A stretch of 52,192 nucleotides of DNA, from positions 1 to 52,192 of the forward strand of contig NZ_CADIKI010000036.1 of the NCBI RefSeq assembly GCF_902859935.1. Direction: 5' to 3'. Shown here one piece after another: positions 1-8,598 of this stretch. This DNA is from Paraburkholderia fynbosensis. Its GTDB lineage: Bacteria > Pseudomonadota > Gammaproteobacteria > Burkholderiales > Burkholderiaceae. How positions within the stretch are numbered: the first letter of the stretch is position 1; every line of letters begins with the position of its first letter. A program made the position numbers and the translations under genes. The notes under the pieces are model-generated. The model was not told the origin of the DNA. It did not search any database and saw only the letters and a list, made by a program, of their open reading frames with translations.

Positions 1-1
1 T

Positions 2-190
2 CCGAAGTCGCCGATCGCGGGGATGCCGATCATCGAGGCGTATAAGGCAAGGACGGTGATCGTCAACAAGCGCTCGATGGCGGCGGGCTACGCCGGGCTC
101 GACAACGACCTCTTCTACATGGACAAGACGATGATGGTGTTCGGCGACGCGAAGAAGGTGATCGAGGACATGGTGAGGGCAGTAGATTGA
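2..190 (+). CDS. pntB: NAD(P) transhydrogenase subunit beta, C-terminal end (partial)
   Basis: Only the last 62 codons lie in the window; the gene begins before base 1. The frame reads through residues typical of the NADP(H)-binding domain III of the proton-translocating transhydrogenase beta subunit, including VNKRSM, GYAG, DNDLFY and FGDAKK, and stops with TGA at 188-190. The enzyme couples hydride transfer between NADH and NADP+ to proton flow across the inner membrane, and this C-terminal domain sits on the cytoplasmic side. The next gene starts about 210 bases later, so this is probably the end of a pntAB unit unrelated to the genes that follow. Confidence 0.88.
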   Translation, partial: PKSPIAGMPIIEAYKARTVIVNKRSMAAGYAGLDNDLFYMDKTMMVFGDAKKVIEDMVRAVD

Positions 191-400
191 CGCGTCTGCC
201 CTTTAACGGGTGTTTTTGTCAGTGCAGCGAAGCGAGGTGCTCCAAGTTGCCGGCGCCCAGTGCGCCGGTCTTTTTCCGCCTGACTTGGGCGTGCCGATTG
301 CCGTCGGCGGTGAAGTTGGAGATGTGGTGCATTGCACGAACCATCTCATCAGGCTGACTTCGTCACCCGGCTATTGGTGTCAACCAGGAATCGAAGAATC
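191..400. other. Intergenic region, no gene seen
   Basis: This stretch between pntB and the Ldh-family gene holds no convincing gene. A weak CCC/GGG stem followed by five T residues near 200-216 may end pntB transcription, but the stem is too short to call. Short open frames here lack ribosome binding sites. Confidence 0.4.
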
Positions 401-1402
401 ATGCGCGTAAGTATTGAAGCTGGCAGGGAGCTTGTGAGGCAGTGTTTTACTGCGCAGGGCTATTCGGAAGCCGATGCCAGTGTCATTGCAGATCAAATTA
501 TCGACATCGAGCTCCGGGGCGCGCATTTCGGCGGATTTTCCCGAGCCTTGTCTCTGTGCGAGATGGCTGCCGAACGAGGACTTACGCGAGAGGCGCCAGC
601 GATCGTACGCGAGACGGATGCGCTGATCCACCTCGACGGCGGAGGAAACATCGGCTACACGGTCGCCCGAAAAGTTACGTTAGCTGCCATACAGAAGGCC
701 AAAGCCATAGGGGTGGGCATCGGCGCTGCTTACAACACCTTCTTCACCGGGCAATACGCCCATTATGTGGAGATGGCGACAAAGGAAAATCTCGTGGCGA
801 TCGCGTTCGGAAGCTCAGGTGCGTGGGTTGCACCTCACGGCACGACGGAGGCGAAGATGGGAGCGAATCCGTTCGCTATCGGCATTCCCACGCTGGGTGA
901 TCCGGTCATCGTTGATATTGGCACCTCCGCAGCTATGGTTGGAGACCTGCGGCTTGCCGCACGGACCGGAAAACCGCTCCCGCCGGGGGTGGCGTTTGAC
1001 AAGTGCGGCCTGTCAACCACGGACGCCTTAGAAGCCTTGGAAGGCGGCGCAATCGCTTCTTGGGGTGGGCATAAGGGATCGGGCATTGCGATAACGCTAC
1101 AGATGCTTGGATTGATGATAGGCGCCTCCGGGCTGCCACGGAATGACCGGAACTGCGGTTATCTCGTGATCCTGCTCGACCCGGAGCGATTTGGCGATTG
1201 CGACTCGTTTCTTAAGGCTGTCGAGGAGTACGGGGCCGCTGTGACTGCCTCAGTCGCCGGCTCATCCGGGAACGTCAGGCTTCCGTTCTCCCGCTCTGCA
1301 AGGGAGCGGCGGGAAAGAGAGCGGCTAGGTTACTTTGATGTCCCAGACGGAATCTATGAGCAGATGACGGCAATTGCTGCGGCGGTCCCCAAAAAACTGT
1401 AA
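401..1402 (+). CDS. Ldh/MDH2-family NAD(P)-dependent oxidoreductase (divergent active site)
   Basis: The 333-residue product belongs to the malate/L-lactate/ureidoglycolate dehydrogenase family (PF02615). It shows MGANPFAIGIP (about 158-168), the GTSAAMVGD turn and GGHKGSGIAI near 222. Family members reduce 2-oxo acids or cyclic imines with NAD(P)H. The start at 401 was chosen because it matches the usual family N-terminus; an in-frame ATG at 332 would add 23 unlike residues. The family motif SHG, which carries the catalytic His near residue 44, reads FGG here, and the second conserved His motif (NxxHxG) reads NTFFTG. The fold is clear but the reaction may differ or be lost. It precedes a porin and ABC transporter block and may act on the imported compound. 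Confidence 0.75.
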   Translation: MRVSIEAGRELVRQCFTAQGYSEADASVIADQIIDIELRGAHFGGFSRALSLCEMAAERGLTREAPAIVRETDALIHLDGGGNIGYTVARKVTLAAIQKAKAIGVGIGAAYNTFFTGQYAHYVEMATKENLVAIAFGSSGAWVAPHGTTEAKMGANPFAIGIPTLGDPVIVDIGTSAAMVGDLRLAARTGKPLPPGVAFDKCGLSTTDALEALEGGAIASWGGHKGSGIAITLQMLGLMIGASGLPRNDRNCGYLVILLDPERFGDCDSFLKAVEEYGAAVTASVAGSSGNVRLPFSRSARERRERERLGYFDVPDGIYEQMTAIAAAVPKKL

Positions 1403-1422
1403 GTCGTGGGGAAACCCTTATG

Positions 1423-1451
1423 TTGACATCTCTATCGTATTGTAGACAATA
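1423..1451 (+). promoter_or_regulatory. Promoter with overlapping palindromic operator (GntR-like)
   Basis: A perfect -35 hexamer TTGACA lies at 1423-1428, and GACAAT lies 16 bases downstream as a -10 candidate. The dyad TATTGTAGACAATA (1438-1451) has six-base perfect arms around AG and covers the -10. Its TTGT-N2-ACAA core resembles operators of GntR-family (FCD) repressors. A bound repressor would block the polymerase, so induction of the porin at 1666 is inferred. No GntR gene is present in the window. Confidence 0.55.
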
Positions 1452-1665
1452 GAGCATGGTTTTAAACAATCCGCATACAAGCAGTGAAGCAAGAGTCTAG
1501 GAGCTGCGAATCGTGCTTCGGAATGTCGGCCGTCCGACTTCCGTGCCGATGGAAAAGGCAGCGTTAGCAAGAGCGCCGTCGGTCGAATGTAGGCGCACAT
1601 CAAAAGCGGTCCCGATAGCGGGAATATATTATTAGTACTACTAGTTAACAATGATGGAGACGAGC

Positions 1666-2784
1666 ATGCAGAAAAAGAGATGCCTTGTGATGATCTCGAC
1701 ATGTGCGGGTCTTTGCGTAGCTGCGCAAATGGCGCACGCTCAAAGCAGCGTGACGTTGTACGGGGTGGTTGACGCTGGCTTTACGTTCACGAACAACCAG
1801 AACGGAAACAAGGCATATCAGGCGACCCCCGGCAATCTGATGGGGTCTCGCTGGGGCCTGCTCGGTTCAGAGGATCTAGGCGGCGGCACCAAGGCGATCT
1901 TCAAGCTGGAAAACGGTTTTAATAACTATACGGGTGCACTGGCACAAGGCGGCCGATTGTTTGGACGGACAGCCTATGTGGGCATGACGAATTCCCAGTA
2001 CGGCACCTTCACGATGGGGCGGCAGTACAACAGCGTTCAGGATTACCTGTCGCGAGTCGCTGCCAACGGCACTAGCGACCTTCCCCAGTATGCTAACGCG
2101 GTCTACGACAACGACGGCATCAATAACACGTGGCGTACTGACAACTCGGTGAAGTACGTTAGTCCGACTTTTAGCGGTTTGACAGGACAAGCGATGTACG
2201 GGTTCTCCAACACGGCGGGCCAGTTCGCAAACAATCGCATGTGGAGCGCAGGCCTGAACTATGTCCATGGGCCCATTGAACTGGATGCAGCATACGTATT
2301 GGCGAACAATCCGGGAAGCAACACCGTCGGCGCGGCACCGTCGGACAACTTCTACAACACGGGTACATCAATCATTAGTAACGTCAAGCGCAACCAGGTG
2401 TTTGGCGGTGGTGCCCAATATTCATGGGGCCTCTCGGTTGTTGCTCTGCTGTACACCAACTCGAAGTTCGATCTGAATACTGGCGGTTCACTTCATTTCG
2501 CAAACTACGAGGCAAAAGCGCGGTACTACGTTACTCCGGCCGCATATCTCGCAGCCGGCTATATGTACACCACGCTCGATAGCACTAGTGCTACAGCTGC
2601 GAACTCACATTTTCATCAGATCAGCGTCGGTGGTGACTATTTTCTCTCGAAGCGCACTGATCTTTACCTGGCTGCGTTTTATCAACACGCATCGGGCTCC
2701 AACGCGTGGATCGAAGGGATCTCCGCTCCCTCGAGCAATCACAGCCAGTTCGTCGGGGTTGGTGGACTTCGAGTCAAGTTCTAG
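1666..2784 (+). CDS. Gram-negative porin (OmpC-like, Burkholderia type)
   Basis: The product is a 372-residue trimeric beta-barrel porin of the outer membrane. It starts with a signal peptide (basic MQKKR, hydrophobic core, cleavage after AHA-Q), then SSVTLYGVVDAG, the standard first strand of beta-proteobacterial porins. FGRTAYVG, GRQYN and a C-terminal phenylalanine in a strand-like end (VGGLRVKF) are also typical. ATG codons at 1651 and 1654 would add four or five residues; 1666 gives the most usual signal peptide. It is the first of three porins of this family in the window. It lies about 200 bases downstream of a strong promoter with an operator and upstream of an amino-acid-type ABC transporter, so it probably admits that transporter's substrate. 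Confidence 0.9.
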   Translation: MQKKRCLVMISTCAGLCVAAQMAHAQSSVTLYGVVDAGFTFTNNQNGNKAYQATPGNLMGSRWGLLGSEDLGGGTKAIFKLENGFNNYTGALAQGGRLFGRTAYVGMTNSQYGTFTMGRQYNSVQDYLSRVAANGTSDLPQYANAVYDNDGINNTWRTDNSVKYVSPTFSGLTGQAMYGFSNTAGQFANNRMWSAGLNYVHGPIELDAAYVLANNPGSNTVGAAPSDNFYNTGTSIISNVKRNQVFGGGAQYSWGLSVVALLYTNSKFDLNTGGSLHFANYEAKARYYVTPAAYLAAGYMYTTLDSTSATAANSHFHQISVGGDYFLSKRTDLYLAAFYQHASGSNAWIEGISAPSSNHSQFVGVGGLRVKF

Positions 2785-3258
2785 ACGGAGGAATCCACCT
2801 GCGTGCTGATAAGACTGGGATAGAGTCGCGATAGTCAAAACGCGTACCCCTGGATACGGCATGATTGAAAGCAGCTTCACGCGTTGCATTGACTTATTCA
2901 ATCCGGTCAGGGTACGCGCTTAGTCTTGCAGACGTGGCTATCGTCCACGCTGCCTTGAAGGTTCGCGCTCGAACCCGGTTTTCTCGGCAGACTGACTGGC
3001 AGAGAAAAGAGCTCGAGCGAATCGTTGTTGGAGATAAGAAATACGAAGCGAAAGATCTGGGTTAGCGTGAGTACCGAAACACAGAGGCCCACGCTATTTC
3101 TGGTGATTGCAGAAAGAATGGCAGGAAATGTTCCGGCATGGGTGCGGACGGCAAGACAAGAGAATCTTCGTTGCCATGCCTCCGCAGTTGCATCGCCGTC
3201 GTGGAGCACATTGCGTACTTTTGTCGTCTAGCACCCTTTTCTGGGTGATAGGCTCTGG
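2785..3258. other. Intergenic region with small hairpin, no gene seen
   Basis: Nothing gene-like is visible in these 474 bases. A five-pair stem CACCC/GGGTG with a TTTTCT loop lies at 3232-3247, just before the first permease gene. It may be an attenuator or only a chance stem. Short open frames on both strands lack starts and similarity to anything I recognise. Confidence 0.4.
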
Positions 3259-3945
3259 ATGAGAATTATGGGATATTCGTTCGATCTGGCAGCCGTCCTC
3301 GACCAATGGCCAGCACTATTGGCGGGATCCATCGTCACGCTGAAGATCACAATTCTTTCGATCTCGATTGGGATGGCGGTCGGGTGCATTGGCGCGTACC
3401 AACTTGTCTATAGCCCGCGCATCATCAATTGGGCGTGGACCGCTTATGTGGAGGTGATTCGTAACACACCTTTGCTCGCTCAGATTTTCCTCATTTTCTT
3501 TGGTCTTCCTGAACTGGGGGTGCGACTTGATCCTGATGTCGCAGCAGTACTCGCGCTTTCACTGAACTTTGGTGCCTATGCGGCCGAGATTGTTCGTGCG
3601 GGCATACGGAGCATTCCTAGAGGGCAGATCGAAGCGGCAAGCGCCCTCGCGCTCACAAGAAGGCAAACTTTCATACACGTGGTATTGCGTCCGGCACTGG
3701 CGGCTGTGTATCCGGCAATCGTCGCGCAGTGCGTCCTCGTTCTACTCGGAAGCGCGGTTATCTCTGCCATCTCGGCTGACGATCTCAGTTCGGCTGCAGC
3801 TGTTCTCCAGTCACAAACCTTCCGACCTTTCGAAGTGTACATAGTCGCGACGGTTATTTACGGTGTGCTTGGCCTCGGTGTACAGATGTTGCTGGGTACG
3901 GTCATCGGACGAACCTTCAAGTGGAAAGCGACGGGAGATCGTTAA
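3259..3945 (+). CDS. Polar amino acid ABC transporter permease (HisM/GltJ type)
   Basis: The 228-residue integral membrane protein has five or so hydrophobic segments and the inner-membrane permease EAA loop (AAEIVRAGIRSIPRGQIEAASAL, about 110-131) that docks on the ATPase. The family imports polar amino acids and related compounds. A second ATG at 3268 (MGYSFDLAAVLDQWP) is an equally plausible start. The stop codon abuts the ATG of the next permease, so the pair is translationally coupled and should form a heterodimeric channel. The four genes from here to 6285 make a complete importer. Confidence 0.85.
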   Translation: MRIMGYSFDLAAVLDQWPALLAGSIVTLKITILSISIGMAVGCIGAYQLVYSPRIINWAWTAYVEVIRNTPLLAQIFLIFFGLPELGVRLDPDVAAVLALSLNFGAYAAEIVRAGIRSIPRGQIEAASALALTRRQTFIHVVLRPALAAVYPAIVAQCVLVLLGSAVISAISADDLSSAAAVLQSQTFRPFEVYIVATVIYGVLGLGVQMLLGTVIGRTFKWKATGDR

Positions 3946-4656
3946 ATGCATAAGTTCAACTTAACCTATGTGACCTATCTTGTGCTCGCCACACGATGGA
4001 CCATCGTACTTTCGCTGATTGCCTTCGTTGGAGGCAGTATTCTCGGCGCAGTTTTAGCGTTTTTTCGAGTGCAGGAGCGATTCCGCTGGCTTCGCGTGGC
4101 CGCGAGTGTATTCATGCGAGCTTTTCAAGTTACTCCACTATTAATGCAACTGTTTCTTGCTTATTTCGGGTTAGGAGTGATGGGACTAACCCTCGATGCC
4201 TGGACTGCAGTCAGCCTGGCAATGATATGTAACGCAGGCGCATTTCTTGGCGACATCTGGCGGGGATGCATTCAGGCGGTGCCAGGTGAACAGAGCGATG
4301 CAGCTCGGGCACTTTGCCTTAGTTACCCACAAAGCATGCTGTTCGTTGTAATTCCCCAGGCGACGCGCATCGCTCTTGCGCCGACGGTTGGATTTCTCGT
4401 ACAGGTCGTTAAAAGCACGTCCCTGGCGTCGATTGTCGGATTCGAGGAATTGATCCGCGCGAGTCAGCTTGTCAATACCGTTACGCTTCGGCCGATTCTC
4501 GTTTATGCCGTCGTGATGTGCATTTATTTTGTCCTGTGCTGGCCCCTGTCTTTGCTGAGTCGATATCTTGATCATCGACTGCGAATTGACAAGTCTTTGT
4601 CAGCTTCAGGTGCAACAAAACTTCTGGAGCCGCGGCTCCAGGATGTAGGGGTCTGA
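3946..4656 (+). CDS. Polar amino acid ABC transporter permease (GltK type)
   Basis: The 236-residue second permease begins at the base after its partner's stop. The EAA loop reads LGDIWRGCIQAVPGEQSDAA (about 98-117), a normal but slightly diverged form. Hydrophobic segments cover residues 10-40, 58-80, 145-170 and 190-215. Together with the upstream permease it should form the membrane channel of the importer. The binding protein follows 28 bases later. Confidence 0.85.
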   Translation: MHKFNLTYVTYLVLATRWTIVLSLIAFVGGSILGAVLAFFRVQERFRWLRVAASVFMRAFQVTPLLMQLFLAYFGLGVMGLTLDAWTAVSLAMICNAGAFLGDIWRGCIQAVPGEQSDAARALCLSYPQSMLFVVIPQATRIALAPTVGFLVQVVKSTSLASIVGFEELIRASQLVNTVTLRPILVYAVVMCIYFVLCWPLSLLSRYLDHRLRIDKSLSASGATKLLEPRLQDVGV

Positions 4657-4684
4657 TTAGAAGCAAACCTTTCGGAGACTAGTA

Positions 4685-5482
4685 ATGAAATTGAAGAAGC
4701 TTCTTGCGTTGGCTTATATGTTGGTTGCGACGCTATTTCTTTTTACCACCACAGCGCATGCACAGTCGGTAGATGAGATCATCAAGCGCGGAAAGATTCT
4801 AGTGGCGATCGACACGACGGACGCACCTTACGGAGAAATCAATGCGCAGATGAAACCCGATGGTTTCGATGTAGCTTTGGCGCAGAACATGGCCGACGCG
4901 CTTGGCGTCAAGCTCGAAATTGTTCCCGTGACAATTCCGAATCGCATCCCGTTTTTGCTGACGAATCGCGCAGACGTGATTCTATCCACGCTTGCTGTGA
5001 CGGCTCAGCGGGCGCAGCAGATCATGTACACAAACCCCTACAGTAGTCAGAAACTGCAAATCATTGCGGCAAAGACCCGAAAAATTTCTAGCCCCGCGGA
5101 TCTTAAGGGCCTGAAAGTCGGGGTCATTCGCGGCGGGATTGCCGACGCGCCGCTGACTGCCGTTGCGCCACAGGGAACGAACATTGTCCGCTTGGACGAT
5201 GTTGCCGGTTGCGTGCAAGCACTAGTTTCGGGGCAGGTTGATGCAATCGCGGAGGGAATGCTCATCCCTGGGCAAATTAATGCCGCGCAGGGTGGAGACA
5301 AGGACGAGGCGAAGTTTGATCTGTATCAATCTCACTTCGCGATGGGCGTCCGCCATGGTTCGTTTGACCTGCTGCAGTGGATCAACACGTACATCTACAC
5401 GATCAAGCTCGACGGAACTTTAGCCAAGTTGCATGAAAAATACTTGCACCTGCCGATGCCGAAGGATCTGCCCACATTCTAG
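4685..5482 (+). CDS. Periplasmic amino-acid-type substrate-binding protein (SBP family 3)
   Basis: The 265-residue binding protein opens with a Sec signal peptide (MKLKK, a long hydrophobic core, cleavage after AHA-Q near residue 27). The mature part begins VDEIIKRGKILVAIDTTDAPYG, the usual first lobe of family 3 solute-binding proteins. The conserved GFDVALAQNMADALG and the hinge DLKGLKVGVIRGG also appear. A purine-rich ribosome site (CGGAGA) precedes the ATG. It would deliver a polar amino acid or a similar small acid to the permease pair. The neighbouring sugar-acid enzymes hint that the ligand might not be a standard amino acid, but this is inference. Confidence 0.88.
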   Translation: MKLKKLLALAYMLVATLFLFTTTAHAQSVDEIIKRGKILVAIDTTDAPYGEINAQMKPDGFDVALAQNMADALGVKLEIVPVTIPNRIPFLLTNRADVILSTLAVTAQRAQQIMYTNPYSSQKLQIIAAKTRKISSPADLKGLKVGVIRGGIADAPLTAVAPQGTNIVRLDDVAGCVQALVSGQVDAIAEGMLIPGQINAAQGGDKDEAKFDLYQSHFAMGVRHGSFDLLQWINTYIYTIKLDGTLAKLHEKYLHLPMPKDLPTF

Positions 5483-5502
5483 TTGTAGCAGAGGAGTTGC
5501 AA

Positions 5503-6285
5503 ATGAAGGTATCGATGAGCGAGACGCCGACAGACACGCCTGTGCATTCTCGCAAGCTGGCTGTCGAGATCAAAGGCGTAAGCAAATGGTTTGGGAAGCA
5601 CAAGGTACTGGACAGCGTCTCTCTATCCGTCGAAGAAGGCAAAAGGGTTGTGCTATGCGGTCCTTCGGGATCAGGGAAAAGTACGCTGATTCGCTGCCTG
5701 AATGCGCTCGAGCCGTTTCAAGAGGGAACCGTCAGAATCGGTGGCCATGAACTGAGACCCGGTCAGCGTAATGTCCGGGACGTCCGCGAGCAGGCCGGTA
5801 TGGTCTTCCAACAGTTCAATCTGTTTCCGCATCTGACGGTCCTGGAGAATTGCACGCTTGCGCCGCGAAAGGCAAAGGGGGTTTCACGCAAGGACGCGGA
5901 GACCACCGCGATGATGTTTCTTGAAAAGGTGAGAATTCAAGACCAGGCGAGGAAATATCCTGGGCAGCTGTCCGGCGGGCAACAGCAGCGGGTGGCAATT
6001 GCGCGCGCGCTGTGCATGCGACCACGCCTCATGCTGTTTGACGAACCGACGTCGGCCCTTGATCCCGAGATGGTCAAAGAGGTACTCGAAACTATGGTGA
6101 GTCTCGCAGAGGATGGTATGACAATGCTTTGTGTGACGCATGAAATGGGGTTTGCAAGACGAATTGCAGACACGATATTGTTCCTTGAAGACGGCAAGCT
6201 GATATTTGAAGGGCCGCCGAAGGCGTTTTTTGAAGACGTCGAGAGTCCACGCATCCGCAATTTTATCGGGCAGCTATCGCACTGA
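5503..6285 (+). CDS. Polar amino acid ABC transporter ATP-binding protein (GlnQ/HisP type)
   Basis: The 260-residue ATPase has Walker A GPSGSGKST (53-61), the signature LSGGQQQRV, Walker B LMLFDEPTSALDP and the switch histidine in VTHEMGFA. It powers the importer from the cytoplasmic face of the inner membrane. The start at 5503 follows a strong GAGGAG site at 5491-5496. It carries about 17 extra N-terminal residues before the domain proper, which is slightly longer than GlnQ. It closes the transporter operon that starts at 3259. Confidence 0.92.
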   Translation: MKVSMSETPTDTPVHSRKLAVEIKGVSKWFGKHKVLDSVSLSVEEGKRVVLCGPSGSGKSTLIRCLNALEPFQEGTVRIGGHELRPGQRNVRDVREQAGMVFQQFNLFPHLTVLENCTLAPRKAKGVSRKDAETTAMMFLEKVRIQDQARKYPGQLSGGQQQRVAIARALCMRPRLMLFDEPTSALDPEMVKEVLETMVSLAEDGMTMLCVTHEMGFARRIADTILFLEDGKLIFEGPPKAFFEDVESPRIRNFIGQLSH

Positions 6286-6339
6286 ACCTGCTCGCAAGAC
6301 GAAGCGGGTTGAAAAGCACGGGAATCGACGAGACTTATT

Positions 6340-7395
6340 ATGTTGGAATGCAACTCAAGGGCTTTTACAATTGGTACACTTTCGCCTCCGGACGAGCAAT
6401 GGTTGAATAGCGCAGAGACAGAATATGTGCTTTTTCCCGGCTTGCCGATCATCGATTCACATCACCATCTGTGGAATCGCCCAGGTTTTCGATATCTTGC
6501 CGGCGAGCTGCTGGCCGACATGAAGACGGGCCACAACGTCGTCGCAGGCGTGTTCGTCGAATGCGAGTCGGGTTACAGGACGCAGGGGCCGCCCGAGCTC
6601 ATGCCGGTTGGTGAAACACAATTTGTGCTCGACCAGATCGACGCAGCTAAAAACGGCGCCGCTGAGCGCAACCCGGTTGCGAGTGCCATAGTCGGCTTCG
6701 CCGATCTAACCGCGGGAACTGCTACCCGTGAAGTGCTGGAGGCTCATCAGGCTATTGGTGGAGCGCGATTCAAAGGAGTGAGATTCCAGTCTAATTGGGA
6801 CGAAAGCGGAGCCATCAGACGCGGCGCTCCCGCTATACGCCCGGGAATGCTGAGAGAGCGCGCGGTGCAGGAAGGACTGCGGGCGGTATCTGAGATGGGC
6901 CTCACTTTCGATAGCTATGTGTTTTTCAACCAGCTACTCGATATCTGTGAAGTCGCCGACAGGCTTCCGAATCTCCGCATAGTTCTGAATCATTGCGGAG
7001 GACCACTCACCTACGGGCCCTATGCTGACCAGAAGACCGATCATTATGTGATCTGGCGTCGTAATCTCGAGGAAGTGGCACTCCGGTCTAACGTGTTCTG
7101 CAAGATAGGTGGGTTACTTAGTCGTACAACAGCCTACAACTATATCGACGCGGACCGTCCGGCGCGATCGCGCGATATTGCCGAAGCATGGAAAAAGTGG
7201 ATTGAACCGTGCATCGAGGCATTCGGCGCTGGTCGATGTATGTTCGGAAGCAACTTCCCTGTCGACAAAATGGGCGTTTCGTACTCGTCTCTCTGGAACG
7301 TCTATAAGCATTCGATACTGGCTGCATCAGACGCGGAGCGAGGCGAGCTTTTCTACGGTACAGCCTCACGAATCTACGGTTTGAGTGGACTTTGA
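6340..7395 (+). CDS. Amidohydrolase family 2 TIM-barrel (lactonase-like)
   Basis: The 351-residue protein belongs to PF04909. The metal-binding HxH motif lies in IIDSHHHLWNR (38-47), NHCGG gives the later histidine, and FGSNFPVD carries the conserved aspartate at the barrel end. Characterised relatives include fuconolactonase, 2-pyrone-4,6-dicarboxylate lactonase and 4-sulfomuconolactonase, so hydrolytic opening of a lactone is the best general guess. It lies 54 bases after the ABC ATPase, in line with use of the imported compound. A decayed relative lies at 43776-44043. Confidence 0.75.
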   Translation: MLECNSRAFTIGTLSPPDEQWLNSAETEYVLFPGLPIIDSHHHLWNRPGFRYLAGELLADMKTGHNVVAGVFVECESGYRTQGPPELMPVGETQFVLDQIDAAKNGAAERNPVASAIVGFADLTAGTATREVLEAHQAIGGARFKGVRFQSNWDESGAIRRGAPAIRPGMLRERAVQEGLRAVSEMGLTFDSYVFFNQLLDICEVADRLPNLRIVLNHCGGPLTYGPYADQKTDHYVIWRRNLEEVALRSNVFCKIGGLLSRTTAYNYIDADRPARSRDIAEAWKKWIEPCIEAFGAGRCMFGSNFPVDKMGVSYSSLWNVYKHSILAASDAERGELFYGTASRIYGLSGL

Positions 7396-7488
7396 TGGTG
7401 TGTGAGTGCGTCTTACCGATGTTCGTGGTAGCCGTGGGAGCACTGAGGCGGATGTGAAGAATTTCATTTCAGAGGAATCGGAAGGCGT

Positions 7489-8598
7489 ATGGACATTCCC
7501 CTAGATGTAGTGACCTACGGCGAAGCAATGGCGCTCTTCGTTGCATCGACCAGCGGCCCTCTGTCCGAGGTCGAGCATTTCACCAGGCGAGTATCAGGCG
7601 CAGACCTGAACGTGGCCACTGGTCTGGCGCGCTTGGGATATCGCGTCGGCTATATCACCCGGGTCGGACGCGACGCGTTCGGGGACCACATTCGAGCGAC
7701 GCTGGAGCGCGAGGCGATTGATCAGCGATGCGTTACCGTCGACGACCGATTTGCCACTGGATTTCAGTTGAAAGGAGTGGGACTTGCGGGCGAGGATCCA
7801 AAAACTGAATATTTCCGGAGAGGTTCTGCAGCGAGTCGGCTTTCGCTTGACGACTACGTCGCCGAGTATGTGCTTGGCTCGCGTCATCTCCATTTGACCG
7901 GTATCGCTCCCGCGATTTCGTTAAGCTCGAGAGAGCTGGCGTTTCACCTGGCAATAAAAATGCGTGGAGCGGGGAAGACGGTCTCGTTCGATCCGAATCT
8001 TCGACCAACGCTATGGCCTTCGCGCGCGGAGATGGTCAGTCAACTGAACGAGTTGGCGAAATACGCTGATTGGGTGTTTCCTGGACTCTGCGAAGGTGAA
8101 ATCCTTACGGGCAGGACTGACGTCAGAGAGATTGCGGGCTTCTACCTTGAGCGTGGCGCTCGAGGGGTAGCCGTCAAGCTTGGCGAGGACGGTGCGTACT
8201 TCAGGACTGAACAGGAGGAAGGAGTTGTGCCAGGTGTGCGAGTCGAACGCATTGTCGATACCGTAGGGGCAGGGGACGGGTTTGCGGTTGGTGTAGTTAG
8301 CGGGCTGCTCGAAAACATGCCGATGGCGGATGCCGTCGCCCGTGGCAACCGGATCGGCGCACTTGCCATTCAGGTCACCGGGGACTCTGAGGGGTTGCCG
8401 ACGCGTGCAGATCTCGAAGCGCTGGAGCAATTCGCCGATGGTTCAGGCAGATCCCCGCGGACGCATTCCGTTGAGACCGGTCTGGGGGGCGACATAGCGC
8501 GACCCCGGTTCGCACGTGGATATAGGGCAATGTTCTCAACCGCTGCAGCACAGAGAGTCGAGTATCCGCCGATCTTGTATTTCGGAGCAGCACGATGA
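7489..8598 (+). CDS. PfkB-family sugar kinase, 2-keto-3-deoxygluconate kinase type
   Basis: The 369-residue kinase has the PfkB N-terminal GEAM and GGDxxN-like regions (here SGADLNVA, 37-44). The catalytic signature DTVGAGDGFAVGV (257-269) carries the base aspartate. Sequence order is closest to KDG kinase, which phosphorylates 2-keto-3-deoxygluconate. Family members usually end near residue 315; this one continues for about 53 residues of low-complexity, Arg/Ser/Gly-rich sequence and overlaps the next gene by four bases (ATGA). The tail could be a lineage-specific extension or the result of a frameshift near the original stop. Confidence 0.8.
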   Translation: MDIPLDVVTYGEAMALFVASTSGPLSEVEHFTRRVSGADLNVATGLARLGYRVGYITRVGRDAFGDHIRATLEREAIDQRCVTVDDRFATGFQLKGVGLAGEDPKTEYFRRGSAASRLSLDDYVAEYVLGSRHLHLTGIAPAISLSSRELAFHLAIKMRGAGKTVSFDPNLRPTLWPSRAEMVSQLNELAKYADWVFPGLCEGEILTGRTDVREIAGFYLERGARGVAVKLGEDGAYFRTEQEEGVVPGVRVERIVDTVGAGDGFAVGVVSGLLENMPMADAVARGNRIGALAIQVTGDSEGLPTRADLEALEQFADGSGRSPRTHSVETGLGGDIARPRFARGYRAMFSTAAAQRVEYPPILYFGAAR

